Shown piece by piece: positions 36,409 to 45,890 of a DNA stretch of 64,000 bases. The notes under the pieces are model-generated. The model was not told the origin of the DNA, ran no database searches, and saw nothing but the letters and a program-made list of their open reading frames with translations. The translations under genes and the position numbers were made by a program. The stretch is from Oligoflexus sp. GTDB taxonomy: Bacteria > Bdellovibrionota_B > Oligoflexia > Oligoflexales > Oligoflexaceae. The stretch covers positions 1 through 64,000 of the forward strand of contig JACMOC010000035.1 in assembly GCA_014378195.1 (NCBI GenBank), given 5' to 3'. The stretch's first letter is position 1, and each line of letters starts with the position of its first letter.

Positions 36409-37208
36409 AATCAGCAGCGCATGGTATCCGCATTTTACTGCTCAAATTGGGGGCTCCTCTGGCGCGAGGCGGTCAAATCACGTATGAGTTCATGAGCCTG
36501 GTTGGGGATTTCATGAAGTCGATTCCAGCGGCTTTGATGGCGCCTGGCGTAATTGTGGAACGGTTTTTTTCGCTCGTTGTCAGTGCATGGTTTCTCGTAG
36601 CCATTACTTCGTTTGCGGTCGGCGCGGCACTTTCCCTGCAGTTTGGGCAAGGCATGTCGCGGTTCGGGGGCAAACTCTACGTGCCCAATATTGTGGCGTT
36701 CGCTATCGTGCGCGCTCTTGGTCCCGTGTTCGCCTGTCTCATGGTTGCAGCACGCTCCGGTGGTGGGGTCGCAGCGGAGCTAGGTTCCATGAAGGTCACG
36801 CAGCAGATCGATGCGCTTAAAGCTCTCGGAGCGAACCCGACGGAGAAACTCGTTGCGCCCATCGTCATCGCTTTGTTTATTGGAATGCCCGTGCTGACAT
36901 TTATCGCCGATGTTGCGGGAATTACAGGCGGCTTGCTTGCAGCAACGGGAAGCCTTGGAATTGCCCCCACACTTTATATCCAAAAAACCGTGGAATCGAT
37001 CGAGACTGTTGAGCTTGTCATCAGCCTTGCGAAAACCTCTGTTTTTGGAGGAACGATTGGACTCATTTCCTGTTTCATAGGCATGCGGACAACGACCGGA
37101 ACCTCCGGCATCGGTGTTGCCACGACTGCGGCTATAGTCGCAGCCAATATCTTTGTTTTGATAGCCGATCTGCTCGTCACCAAAGTCTTATGGATACTCC
37201 AATGGTAA
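36405..37208 (+). CDS. mlaE: MlaE family lipid ABC transporter permease
   Basis: Inner-membrane permease of the MCE-linked phospholipid transporter. Five to six hydrophobic segments; the family blocks GPVFACLMVAARSGGGVAAELGSMKVTQQIDALKALGANPTEKLVAPIV are clear (the EQIDAL coupling helix region). 267 residues, the usual length. Overlaps the lipoprotein by four bases and mlaF by about 19. Confidence 0.92.
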   Translation: MKSAAHGIRILLLKLGAPLARGGQITYEFMSLVGDFMKSIPAALMAPGVIVERFFSLVVSAWFLVAITSFAVGAALSLQFGQGMSRFGGKLYVPNIVAFAIVRALGPVFACLMVAARSGGGVAAELGSMKVTQQIDALKALGANPTEKLVAPIVIALFIGMPVLTFIADVAGITGGLLAATGSLGIAPTLYIQKTVESIETVELVISLAKTSVFGGTIGLISCFIGMRTTTGTSGIGVATTAAIVAANIFVLIADLLVTKVLWILQW

Positions 37209-37951
37209 AAGAGCAAAAAGACGTTCTGTTAACCGTTCGCAATCTCGAAACGCGGTTTGGGACCCGGACTATCCACCATGGTCTCGATCTCGACGTTTAT
37301 AAGGGTGAACTGCTTGTTTTATTCGGCGGCAGCGGAACAGGGAAAAGCACCCTGCTTCGCGCGATCATCGGTCTTGATCAGGCTGCAAGCGGTTCCATTC
37401 GCCTCGGCGACCAAGAATTGCTCGAACTCGACGACAAGGGCTGGCGCGATGTAAGAAGGCAGATTGGTTACAGTTTCCAAAGCGGGGCCTTGTTTGATAG
37501 TTTGACGGTCGGAGAAAACCTGGAATATCCCTTGCGCGAGTTCACGCATCAGAATGCCAGCGAGAGAAAAGCTGCGGCGACGGCGATGCTCAAACGCGTG
37601 GGACTTCCGGGAATCGAAGATCTTTATCCCTCTCAGCTGAGCGGCGGTATGCAGAAGAGAGTAGGTATGGCCCGCACTTTGATGCTTGATCCTGCCCTTA
37701 TACTTTACGACGAACCAACGGCAGGTCTTGATCCGGCGAACTCAAAAATGATTGCCGAACTCATGCGAGAGCTTAAGCAAAGCGGTAAGACGGGGATCCT
37801 CGTGACTCACGACGTACCGTGTGCTCTGTCGGTGGGCGATCGTATTGCCTATCTCCATGCCGGAAAAATCAGTGTAGTCCAAACCCGTGAAGACATCGAC
37901 AAATCGCCAGATGAGCATATATCAGCTTATATGAATGGAGAAATAGAGTGA
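37190..37951 (+). CDS. mlaF: MlaF family ABC transporter ATP-binding protein
   Basis: ATPase that powers the Mla permease. Walker A FGGSGTGKST, Q-loop YSFQSGALFDSLTVGEN (typical of MlaF), signature LSGGMQKRVGMAR, Walker B LILYDEPTAGLDP and H-loop VTHD. 253 residues. ATG 37190 or ATG 37202 are both possible starts, both inside mlaE. The stop overlaps the mlaD GTG start by four bases. Confidence 0.92.
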   Translation: MDTPMVKEQKDVLLTVRNLETRFGTRTIHHGLDLDVYKGELLVLFGGSGTGKSTLLRAIIGLDQAASGSIRLGDQELLELDDKGWRDVRRQIGYSFQSGALFDSLTVGENLEYPLREFTHQNASERKAAATAMLKRVGLPGIEDLYPSQLSGGMQKRVGMARTLMLDPALILYDEPTAGLDPANSKMIAELMRELKQSGKTGILVTHDVPCALSVGDRIAYLHAGKISVVQTREDIDKSPDEHISAYMNGEIE

Positions 37952-38826
37952 AAGTTGCATCGGTTAAAACCAGGATTAATCTCGGTGTTTTTGTACTCTG
38001 TCTGGCTATCGTCGCGGCGATCTGTATCGTCGTCGCAGGGGACGAGGTGAGTTTTTTCAAACGAACGCAATCCTACAGGTCCGAATTTGCGAATACTGCA
38101 GGCTTGGTTGCGGGCGCACCGGTGCGCATGGGAGGGGTGGAAGTCGGTCGGGTTGCGAAAATCAAGATCGAGCCGAAAGGCGAAGGTATGGTCATTGGTG
38201 CTGAGCTGCGGATCGATAGTCCTTACTTCGAACTGATTCGTGCCGATGCCTCGGTCACGCTTGATACGCAAGGCCTTCTCGGCGATAAATTTGTGGCTTT
38301 GAACGCAGGAACGGCGACGCAACCCATGCCGATAGGCGCTCTCATCGAAACCAAAGAAGTTGATGGTCTTAATAAAGTTGTCGAGCAATCCAAGGCAATC
38401 ATGGAGACCGTCAATAACACAACCAAAAAAATTGATGCCTTTACGGAAAACCTGCCTGACTCGACTTCGATGAAGGCCGTCGGAACGGATTTCGCGGCAT
38501 CAGCACGCGCCATGCGTATTTTGATGACCCGCATGAGTGCCGACGATTCGGTTATTTCCGCACTGAATGACAAACAATCCAAGGCTATGCTTAAAAACAG
38601 TCTGGCAAGTCTCGAAAGCGCGGCGGCTCACGCGGATTCCATCGCCAAAAAAATCGATTCGGGGCAAGGCACTCTCGGTGCATTGATTAACGATCGTACG
38701 CTCTACGAAGATATCCGCAGCATGCTGGGGCACATCGATCGCGGTAAAATCGCGCGCCGTGTCTTTATTGAAGCGGGGTCTAAAGAAACACAAGGAACCT
38801 CAGCTCCGGCCATACCCAAACGCTAA
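37948..38826 (+). CDS. mlaD: MlaD/MCE-domain substrate-binding protein
   Basis: One N-terminal membrane helix anchors a periplasmic MCE domain: FKRTQSYRSEFANTAGLVAGAPVRMGGVEVGRVAKI, then VTLDTQGLLGDKFVALNAG. The C-terminal ~130 residues are helical and end with the DSGQGTLGALINDRTLYEDI block seen in MCE proteins of other bacteria. It binds phospholipid passing between membranes. GTG start at 37948 overlaps the mlaF stop. Longer than E. coli MlaD (292 versus 183 residues). Confidence 0.9.
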   Translation: MKVASVKTRINLGVFVLCLAIVAAICIVVAGDEVSFFKRTQSYRSEFANTAGLVAGAPVRMGGVEVGRVAKIKIEPKGEGMVIGAELRIDSPYFELIRADASVTLDTQGLLGDKFVALNAGTATQPMPIGALIETKEVDGLNKVVEQSKAIMETVNNTTKKIDAFTENLPDSTSMKAVGTDFAASARAMRILMTRMSADDSVISALNDKQSKAMLKNSLASLESAAAHADSIAKKIDSGQGTLGALINDRTLYEDIRSMLGHIDRGKIARRVFIEAGSKETQGTSAPAIPKR

Positions 38827-38849
38827 GTTCCGCTGTTGCCAGTGTCCGG

Positions 38850-38888
38850 GCAAGATATTATCATAGACCTCTAATATCTTGCTTTTTT
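38850..38888 (+). terminator. Strong terminator closing the mla operon
   Basis: GCAAGATATTA (38850-38860) and TAATATCTTGC (38872-38882) form an 11-bp perfect stem, followed by T6 (38883-38888). Confidence 0.88.
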
Positions 38889-38908
38889 GACACATGATAG
38901 GAGCGGAG

Positions 38909-40603
38909 ATGATACTACTCAATCCGAAAAAATATGCGGCCTCGCTCGCGAACAAAGACCCAGCCACCCAAAAGCTCCTCGAGAAAATCATCGCTTTTTT
39001 CGAAGAAAAAGGCCTGAAAAAGATTAAAGAGGATGATCAGTCCAGTGTTTGGTATCAGGATTTCCTGGATTTTGTTCGAAAGGAAAAGATCTTTGCGACT
39101 TTCCTGACCCCCTCGGGATATGGCAAAAGTGATAGCCGCTGGGATATGTCCCGCATTGAGCAGCTCAACGAGATCCTAGGTTTTTATGGCCTTTCCTACT
39201 GGTATACCTGGCAGGTATCGATCCTCGGTCTCGGACCGATCTGGATGAGTAAAAACGAGGGCGAGAAAAACCGTGCGGCCAAGGCTTTGGAAGACGGCGG
39301 TCTTTTCGCGTTTGGCCTTTCGGAAAAAGCCCATGGTGCCGATCTTTATTCGTCAAGCATGAAGCTGACGCCTCAAGGCGATGGTTTTGTCGCCAACGGA
39401 AGCAAGTATTATATCGGTAACGGAAATAAAGCCGCGATGGTCTCCATCTTTGCTAAAAACGCGGCTACGGATGAATACGTGTGGTTCACAGCCGACCCTA
39501 AACACCCGGCTTACGCCCACCACAAAATCAGCACATCCGGCGTTCGTCAGGCTTACGTGGCCGGGATCGATATCAAAGATTATCCGGTAAAAAAAGAGCA
39601 GATTCTCAGCCAGGGTCCTGAAGCCTGGGATGCCGCTTTGAACACTATTAATGTCGGCAAATATCAGCTTGGGTGGGCCTCGATCGGCATCTGTACGCAT
39701 GCTCTTTACGAAGCGATGAATCACGCAGCCAACCGAACTCTGTACGGGAAACAGGTGACGGACTTTCCTCACGTGCAGGTCCTCTTTACCGAAGCCTACA
39801 CGCGCCTCGTCGCAATGAAGCTTTATGCTTTAAGAGCCTGTGATTACTTCCGGGTGGCCTCCGAAAATGACCGTCGCTACCTCCTTTATAATCCTATCCA
39901 GAAGATGAAAGTCACGATGGAAGGTGAGACTGTGGTTGAGCAGCTTCATCAGATCATTGCCGCCAAGGGATTTGAACAGGACACATATTTCGAGATGGCA
40001 ATTCGTGACATTCGGATGCTGCCTAAACTCGAAGGCACTGTTCACGTAAACGTCGCTCTTGTGACGAAGTTCATGAAAAACTACCTGTTTTCACCCAAGG
40101 ATTTCCCGGAAATTGGTAAGCAAGACCAGCTAACCAACGATAGCTTTCTGTTCGATCAGGGCCCAACCAAAGGCCTTTCTCAGGTTGCTTTCCCTGATTA
40201 CAATCGGTCTTTCGCGGGACACACAGGTCCTAACATCACGATCTTTAAAGAGCAAATCGAGGCGTTCAAGGCGTTTCTTGCCAAAGGCACACCAACCGAA
40301 GTTCAATCCAAAAACATGGATTATACGCTGCAGTTGGGCGAGCTCTTTACTATGATTCCGTTTGCGCAGCTCATCGCCGAAAATAAATCGATCTATAATA
40401 TCGACGAAGGTTTGTTTGACGAGATTTTCAAGAATTTCGTCACTGACTTTTCGAAGTATGCTGTCCGCTTCTATACGGGTCAGGATAACGATGAGAACCA
40501 GCAAAAACTGATTATGAAAATGGTCCGCAAACCACACCTGGATGCGAACCAATTCAAAAAAGTCTGGGATACCTTTGTTTATCCGATCAAAGGCCAGTAC
40601 TAA
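38909..40603 (+). CDS. Acyl-CoA dehydrogenase
   Basis: FAD enzyme that introduces a double bond alpha-beta to acyl-CoA thioesters. Middle-domain FGLSEKAHGADLYSS and FVANGSKYYIGNGN match the flavin and substrate region. The C-terminal helical domain has GWASIGICTHALYEAMNHAANRTLYGKQVTDFPHVQVLFTEAYTRLVAMKLYALRA. 564 residues from ATG at 38909, with AGGAG five to ten bases upstream. That is longer than standard short-chain enzymes (~380) and nearer the large fatty-acid subgroup. It follows the mla terminator and overlaps the convergent ABC-F gene by four bases. Confidence 0.87.
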   Translation: MILLNPKKYAASLANKDPATQKLLEKIIAFFEEKGLKKIKEDDQSSVWYQDFLDFVRKEKIFATFLTPSGYGKSDSRWDMSRIEQLNEILGFYGLSYWYTWQVSILGLGPIWMSKNEGEKNRAAKALEDGGLFAFGLSEKAHGADLYSSSMKLTPQGDGFVANGSKYYIGNGNKAAMVSIFAKNAATDEYVWFTADPKHPAYAHHKISTSGVRQAYVAGIDIKDYPVKKEQILSQGPEAWDAALNTINVGKYQLGWASIGICTHALYEAMNHAANRTLYGKQVTDFPHVQVLFTEAYTRLVAMKLYALRACDYFRVASENDRRYLLYNPIQKMKVTMEGETVVEQLHQIIAAKGFEQDTYFEMAIRDIRMLPKLEGTVHVNVALVTKFMKNYLFSPKDFPEIGKQDQLTNDSFLFDQGPTKGLSQVAFPDYNRSFAGHTGPNITIFKEQIEAFKAFLAKGTPTEVQSKNMDYTLQLGELFTMIPFAQLIAENKSIYNIDEGLFDEIFKNFVTDFSKYAVRFYTGQDNDENQQKLIMKMVRKPHLDANQFKKVWDTFVYPIKGQY

Positions 40604-42231
40604 AGAGAGGCTTTTTTCTCAAGATAATAATCGTAGTTCCCCTCGTATGTTCTGATCTCACCATCTCGAATCTCGAAGACACGATTGACAATTTCCTTCA
40701 GGAAATGTCGATCGTGGCTTACGACGAGGACAGTTCCATCAAAAGCCTGGACGGCTCTCAAAAGCGTTTCCCGCGATTCTATGTCCAGATGGTTGGTTGG
40801 TTCGTCGAGAACCAGCAAGTTGAGTGGACTAGCCAGTATGATAGCGAGTAACACCCGGCTTCGTTCTCCGCCCGATAAGATTCCGATTTTTTTGTCGACA
40901 TCATCTCCGCTGAACAAAAATGCGCCGAGGAGGTTCCTGATAAACCCGATCGAGGCATCCGGCAAACGCCCCATGAGTTCTTCAACCACGGTATTTTTGG
41001 GGTTGAGGAGATCGAGGGCATGCTGACTGAAATAACCCACGCGCACGCTCGGGCCAATCGCGACCATGCCATCGGTTGGTTCTGTTTCGCCAACGATGGT
41101 TTTGAGCAAAGTTGATTTGCCTGCACCGTTTACGCCTGTAACAGCAATCTTATTGAGGCGTTCCACAACGCCAGTCACGCCACGGAACACGGGGCGCATG
41201 GTGCCATCGTCTTTTGCCCATTGTTTACCGAGTCCTGTCATGCGGACAACATCGTTGCCGCTACGGGGAGGGGTGGGGAACTCAAAAGCTATCGTTTTTG
41301 TTTCGGGTGGAGCCTCGATACGATCAATTTTATCAAGTTTTTTCACCCGGGACTGAACCTGAGCAGCATGTGATGCGCGTGCCGCAAACTTCGCGATGAA
41401 ATCCTCTTCTTTGGATAACATCTCCTGCTGACGACGATGGGCTGCGATTTGTTGCTCGCGGCGAAGCTCTCGCTCTTTCAGATAATATTCGTAGTTACCG
41501 TTATAGACGGTGACCTGACGATGCGCGATTTCAACGATACGTCCGACGAGGCGATTCATAAATTCCCGGTCATGACTTGTCATCACGATCGCGCCTTTAT
41601 AGGACTGCAGCCACTCTTCGAGCCAGAGGATAGTCTCAATATCCAAATGGTTGGTCGGTTCGTCCATGAGAAGAACATCGGGCTGGAGCGTAAGGATCCC
41701 CGCAAGCGCGATGCGCATTTTCCAGCCACCGCTAAATTGTTCGACAGGTCGATTATAATCGTCGGGGCCAATACCAAGACCGGTTAAGACCGCCTGGGCC
41801 CGTGATTCCAAGTCGTATCCATCGCGTTGTTGGTATTCCATCTGCGCGTCGCCGTAACGCTCCATCAGGGCGTTGAAAGCCTCAGGATCGAGAGTATTGG
41901 TTGCGCCGCTTGCCAATTGCTCTTCGACTTCCGCAATGAATGTGCCGAGTTCGGCCGTTTTGCCCGAGCTTGCGATAACCTGTTCGAGGGCAGTACAGCC
42001 ACGCATCTCGCCGACATCCTGGGAGAAATAACCGATTACAGTGTTGGGCTGAACAATAATCTGCCCGCTATCGGCATGATCTTCGCCCACGATCAAACGA
42101 AAAATCGTAGTTTTTCCCGCTCCATTCGGCCCGACGAGGCCAATGCGGTCGCCTTCCCGTATGAGAAACGAGGCATTTTCATAAAGGATGCGTGATCCCT
42201 GGCGTTTTGTAATATTTGACAGTTGTATCAT
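40600..42231 (-). CDS. ABC-F ATPase (ribosome-associated type)
   Basis: Two intact ABC domains in one soluble chain: Walker [10 protein letters not shown] and GVNGAGKST, signatures FSGGWKMRIALAG and LSGGERSRVLLA, Walker B LLMDEPTNHLD and LVLDEPTNHLD. The Arg/Lys-rich linker (about 230-330) is the arm that enters the ribosome in this family. The Abc2/Uup-like FSGGWKMR signature separates it from the YbiT-type gene at 6.6 kb. ATG at 42231 is preferred over TTG at 42246; neither has a strong ribosome binding site. Confidence 0.9.
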   Translation of the reverse strand: MIQLSNITKRQGSRILYENASFLIREGDRIGLVGPNGAGKTTIFRLIVGEDHADSGQIIVQPNTVIGYFSQDVGEMRGCTALEQVIASSGKTAELGTFIAEVEEQLASGATNTLDPEAFNALMERYGDAQMEYQQRDGYDLESRAQAVLTGLGIGPDDYNRPVEQFSGGWKMRIALAGILTLQPDVLLMDEPTNHLDIETILWLEEWLQSYKGAIVMTSHDREFMNRLVGRIVEIAHRQVTVYNGNYEYYLKERELRREQQIAAHRRQQEMLSKEEDFIAKFAARASHAAQVQSRVKKLDKIDRIEAPPETKTIAFEFPTPPRSGNDVVRMTGLGKQWAKDDGTMRPVFRGVTGVVERLNKIAVTGVNGAGKSTLLKTIVGETEPTDGMVAIGPSVRVGYFSQHALDLLNPKNTVVEELMGRLPDASIGFIRNLLGAFLFSGDDVDKKIGILSGGERSRVLLAIILASPLNLLVLDEPTNHLDIESRETLLRAVQAFDGTVLVVSHDRHFLKEIVNRVFEIRDGEIRTYEGNYDYYLEKKASL

Positions 42232-42491
42232 GATCGACAGACTCAATTGGTGTTATGGGCCATGAGTATAACGGATCAAAGGTGGCGAGTCACGATGTAT
42301 TGGGTGGATTTCGGGGTGTCCGATGGGGCGATTATTTGGGGCTGAGATAGAAACGCGCAAACTAAGGCACAGCCTATTAACTGAGCCAGTAAATGGTACG
42401 TCCGGCGTCTAGTTTATTTCAGGCAGACTTTCTACTCGATCATTAACACCTGCAAACTCCACGTCCTTGATGCTGAGGTTTTCTTAGCCAC
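42232..42491. other. Intergenic region without a recognised gene
   Basis: 260 bases between the ABC-F gene and the metE terminator. No supported frame, tRNA or repeat; it should contain the ABC-F promoter. Confidence 0.35.
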
Positions 42492-42521
42492 AAAAAAGGC
42501 CTGATCCCAAAGGACCAGACC
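42492..42521 (-). terminator. Terminator of metE
   Basis: On the minus strand GGTCTGGTCC pairs with GGATCAGGCC (two wobble pairs) around TTTG, followed by T6. It starts 26 bases past the metE stop. Confidence 0.8.
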
Positions 42522-42547
42522 CTAGCTTTATACTTTCATACTGATCC

Positions 42548-44815
42548 TTACAGCTCTGCTCGTACGCGATGGGCAGCCTTAACCATCGACACCAAAGCCG
42601 GTTTGACTTCGGCCCATGAACGGGTCTTGAGACCACAGTCAGGGTTGACCCACAGTTGGTTAGGGTTCAAGACCTTCGCGGCTGCACGGAGGAGATCGAC
42701 CATTTCATCTTCGGTCGGCACGCGTGGCGAATGGATGTCGTAGACACCTGGACCCACTTCATTGGGATATTTGTAGTCTGCGAAGGCTCCTAGCAATTCC
42801 ATTTTCGATCGAGAGGTCTCGATGGATACAGCATCGGCGTCCATGTCGCCAACCGCTTCGATGATGTCATTGAATTCGGAATAACACATGTGCGTATGGA
42901 TCTGCGTGCTATCCTGAACAGACGAAGCCGATATACGGAAACATTCGACTGCCCACTTCAAATACGCTTTCCATTCCGAACGGCGCAAAGGAAGACCTTC
43001 GCGAATTGCCGGTTCGTCGATCTGAATGATGCGAAGGCCTGCTTTTTCGAGATCCGAAACTTCGTCACGAATTGCGAAAGCGATCTGCTGACAGGTTGTT
43101 GCACGCGGCTGGTCGGCACGGACGAACGACCACTGAAGGATGGTTACAGGGCCTGTCAGCATGCCTTTCATCGGCAATTTCGTGAGGGACTGGGCGTAGG
43201 CCGACCACTCAACTGTCATCGCTTTAGGGCGCGATACATCGCCGTAGATGATGGGAGGCTTAACACAGCGCGAACCGTAGCTCTGGACCCAGCCGTTTTC
43301 CGTAAAGGCAAAACCATCAAGTTGCTCGCCGAAGTATTCGACCATATCGTTGCGTTCAAACTCACCGTGGACAAGGACGTCGATACCGACTTCTTCCTGC
43401 CATTTGACAGCTTCCTGTATTTGGCTTGCGACAAACGTGTTGTAAGTCTTGGCATCCGTTTTACCGGATCGATAGTTCGCACGCATCGAACGCACATCGG
43501 CGGTCTGTGGGAAAGAACCAATGGTTGTTGTTGGGAAAGACGGCAGATTGAGAGTCAGTTGTGCTTCACGCCTCGACGGGTAAGCGCTTTGACGTTTGCT
43601 CATGGCACCCGTGAGGCTCTTCACGCGGCTGGCGACCGAAGGGTTATTTACGCGTGTGGATTTTGCACGGGATTGAATAACGTTGCGACTCTCAGCAAAA
43701 GCCGGGAAATCGGTGTGACCCGCGTCAAGCGCTTTAGCGAGAACCGCAACTTCATCGAGTTTGTTGGTCGCGAAGGCAAGCCAGCTTTTGAGCTCAGCGT
43801 CGAGTTTGGTTTCCGTCGCGAGATCAACCGGACTGTGCAGGAGCGAACACGAGGGCGCGACGATGAGCTTGTCGGTGCCGCGTATGGCCGCAATTTTCTG
43901 CAATTGTTTGAGGCTCGCGTCGAGATCGTTTCTCCAGATGTTGCGGCCATCCACAACGCCTGCCGACAGATAACGGTCTTTTGGTAGCGTGTTGGCTACA
44001 GCTTCCAGCTGCTCTGGGGCGCGGACGAGATCGATATGAAGTCCGGCAACCGGCAAGGAACAAGCCAGATCAAGATTGTCACCGAGTGCCCCAAAGTAGG
44101 TCGCGATGAGTTTGCGTGGCGATACTGCAACCTTGGCAAGGCGCTCGTAGGCTCTTTGATAGGCCGTGCGGGCTTCGTTACTCAGGTCAAGAACAAGGCA
44201 GGGTTCGTCGATCTGCACCCATTCCGCACCACCGAGTTGCGAAAGTATGTCTTCGTAGACAGGTAGAAGATTGTCAAGGAGGCGGAGGAGTTGAGCGCCA
44301 TCCTTTTTCGCGAGAAGCAAAAAGCTGACCGGGCCGATCAGGACGGGGCGTGTTTTAATGCCAAGTGCATTGGCCTCTTGAAAATGTTCCATAGGTTTGC
44401 GTGAGCTCAGGGCAAACGTCTCGCCTTCGGCGATTTCCGGCACGAGATAGTGATAATTGGTGTCGAACCATTTCGTCATTTCCAGTGCGGGTACGTCGAT
44501 GCCCTGCGATTGATGGCCACGAGCCATTGCGAAATAGCGGGACAGGCCGGTATCGGGGAGTGACTTATAGCGTTTGGGTACAACGCCGACGAGAGCGGCA
44601 GCATCAAGAATCTGGTCATAGAGGGCAAAGTCATTGGATGGAATATGGTGGATGCCGCGTGCTTGTTGTTCATTCCAAGCGCGTGCCCGCAGGTCACTCG
44701 CAGTTTTTTGCAGTTCTGGTTCCGTGATTTTCCCGGCCCAAAAAGCTTCGAGGGATTTTTTCAGTTCGCGGTGTTGGCCCATACGGGGGAAACCAAGGTT
44801 GCTCGCAATCGTCAT
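42548..44815 (-). CDS. metE: Cobalamin-independent methionine synthase
   Basis: Transfers methyl from 5-methyltetrahydropteroyltriglutamate to homocysteine. Double-barrel enzyme, 755 residues as usual. N-terminal barrel starts SNLGFPRMGQHRELKKSLEAFW. The C-terminal barrel has FPTTTIGSFPQT, VHGEFERNDMVEYFGEQLDGFAF, QIDEPAIREGLP, the zinc ligands in HTHMCYSEF and the last zinc Cys in NPDCGLKTR. AAGGA lies six bases before the ATG. A LysR-type gene is read divergently from 95 bases away, the arrangement of metE and metR in enterics. Confidence 0.95.
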   Translation of the reverse strand: MTIASNLGFPRMGQHRELKKSLEAFWAGKITEPELQKTASDLRARAWNEQQARGIHHIPSNDFALYDQILDAAALVGVVPKRYKSLPDTGLSRYFAMARGHQSQGIDVPALEMTKWFDTNYHYLVPEIAEGETFALSSRKPMEHFQEANALGIKTRPVLIGPVSFLLLAKKDGAQLLRLLDNLLPVYEDILSQLGGAEWVQIDEPCLVLDLSNEARTAYQRAYERLAKVAVSPRKLIATYFGALGDNLDLACSLPVAGLHIDLVRAPEQLEAVANTLPKDRYLSAGVVDGRNIWRNDLDASLKQLQKIAAIRGTDKLIVAPSCSLLHSPVDLATETKLDAELKSWLAFATNKLDEVAVLAKALDAGHTDFPAFAESRNVIQSRAKSTRVNNPSVASRVKSLTGAMSKRQSAYPSRREAQLTLNLPSFPTTTIGSFPQTADVRSMRANYRSGKTDAKTYNTFVASQIQEAVKWQEEVGIDVLVHGEFERNDMVEYFGEQLDGFAFTENGWVQSYGSRCVKPPIIYGDVSRPKAMTVEWSAYAQSLTKLPMKGMLTGPVTILQWSFVRADQPRATTCQQIAFAIRDEVSDLEKAGLRIIQIDEPAIREGLPLRRSEWKAYLKWAVECFRISASSVQDSTQIHTHMCYSEFNDIIEAVGDMDADAVSIETSRSKMELLGAFADYKYPNEVGPGVYDIHSPRVPTEDEMVDLLRAAAKVLNPNQLWVNPDCGLKTRSWAEVKPALVSMVKAAHRVRAEL

Positions 44816-44910
44816 ATCATATCCTTTTGTGGGTCTTGCTTGTCCTAGTCTCGTGAAGGTAGTAGTTTAGCGACGATTCGTAAAATTAAATGTATTGAAG
44901 AAGATGTGTA
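44816..44910. promoter_or_regulatory. metE / LysR divergent promoter region
   Basis: 95 bases separate the two start codons, enough for overlapping promoters and a LysR operator. I could not pick out a convincing TGAA-N5-TTCA MetR box or other clean T-N11-A palindrome. Confidence 0.4.
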
Positions 44911-45822
44911 GTGAAACTTAACGATATAGACCTCAATAAACTCGCCCATTTCATGGAGGTTGTCAAAGCTGGTGGGGTCACGAAAGCCTCGCTGCGACTC
45001 AACCTCACACCTTCGGCCATAAGTCAGAGCGTGCGGAGTCTCGAGACCTCGCTCAACACTCAACTCTTCGACCGTGTCGGAAAACAGATGGTCCTCACGA
45101 CAGACGGCCGGAGCCTAGTGAATAATTTGTCGCGTTATCAGGAGGGACTGAGGGAGAGTTTGTCGCTTTTGCAGGCCAGCAAGGCGATTGTCAAAGGCCG
45201 TGTACGCCTTGGGATCTTTTATGGTTTTTCCAATAGGCTCGCCGCCGAATTTCTCGCGTCGCTCAAACACGAACATCCTGAGCTCGAAGTGGACGTAATA
45301 TTTGGAGCCCCATCGGAACTCGACCGACTCCTTCAATATAAACGTCTCGACTTCGCGATTAACCTGTTCAAAACGTCGAGCGAGCTACCCTTAACCGAGA
45401 AAAAACTCACGTCCGACGAACTCTGGCTCGTTTCCTCCCAGCCACCGCCGCGCCGTTCCCTCGGATTCAGCGAGCTTCGTAAAGCACCCTTTATCGACTA
45501 CTATAGGAAGAGTCGCCTTATAGCTGCCTGGATATTCCATCACTTCGACAAACGCGTCCGCGATATCCCTATCACGATGTATGCCTCACATTCCGAGCTC
45601 GTCGTTCAGCTTATTCTCCAGGGCGTGGGGATCGGCATAGTCGCGTCCTCGATCGCCCGACCTTACGTGGCAGAAGGTCGGCTCTTTGTAATTCGAGGCA
45701 AAAAACACCAGCTTGAAAGCCCCATCTGGCTTAAAGAACATAAAGATGCCGGTAATAGTCCAGTCAAAACTCTGTTCAAGGAGAAAATGCTCGCCCACTT
45801 TCTAGTCGAATCGAAGAGGTAG
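44911..45822 (+). CDS. LysR-type transcriptional regulator, divergent from metE
   Basis: 303 residues. N-terminal winged helix-turn-helix DLNKLAHFMEVVKAGGVTKASLRLNLTPSAISQSVRSLETSLNTQLFDR is the LysR DNA-binding pattern. The rest is the ligand-binding domain, starting GRVRLGIFYGF, with LVVQLILQGVGIGIVASSIARPYV near the end. Its position suggests control of metE, with homocysteine as likely effector by analogy. However, the sequence does not look like enteric MetR, so I do not use that name. GTG start; a terminator follows. Confidence 0.88.
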   Translation: MKLNDIDLNKLAHFMEVVKAGGVTKASLRLNLTPSAISQSVRSLETSLNTQLFDRVGKQMVLTTDGRSLVNNLSRYQEGLRESLSLLQASKAIVKGRVRLGIFYGFSNRLAAEFLASLKHEHPELEVDVIFGAPSELDRLLQYKRLDFAINLFKTSSELPLTEKKLTSDELWLVSSQPPPRRSLGFSELRKAPFIDYYRKSRLIAAWIFHHFDKRVRDIPITMYASHSELVVQLILQGVGIGIVASSIARPYVAEGRLFVIRGKKHQLESPIWLKEHKDAGNSPVKTLFKEKMLAHFLVESKR

Positions 45823-45832
45823 GCATCAAAGC

Positions 45833-45867
45833 AAAACCCTCTCAGCCAGCGGCGGAGAGGGTCTTTA
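45833..45867 (+). terminator. Terminator of the LysR gene
   Basis: CCCTCTC (45837-45843) pairs with GAGAGGG (45855-45861), flanked by A4 before and a short T-rich run after. It could also serve the minus-strand gene ending at 45891. Confidence 0.75.
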
Positions 45868-45890
45868 TCGAGATCTAGAGGCGTCGAAAC

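Noticed and set aside
42890..43987. 365-codon plus-strand frame inside metE
   Set aside because: Antisense shadow; metE on the other strand is unmistakable.
44816..44910. SAM riboswitch or MetR box before metE
   Set aside because: Only 95 bases, shared with a divergent gene; no SAM-riboswitch core and no clean MetR palindrome seen.
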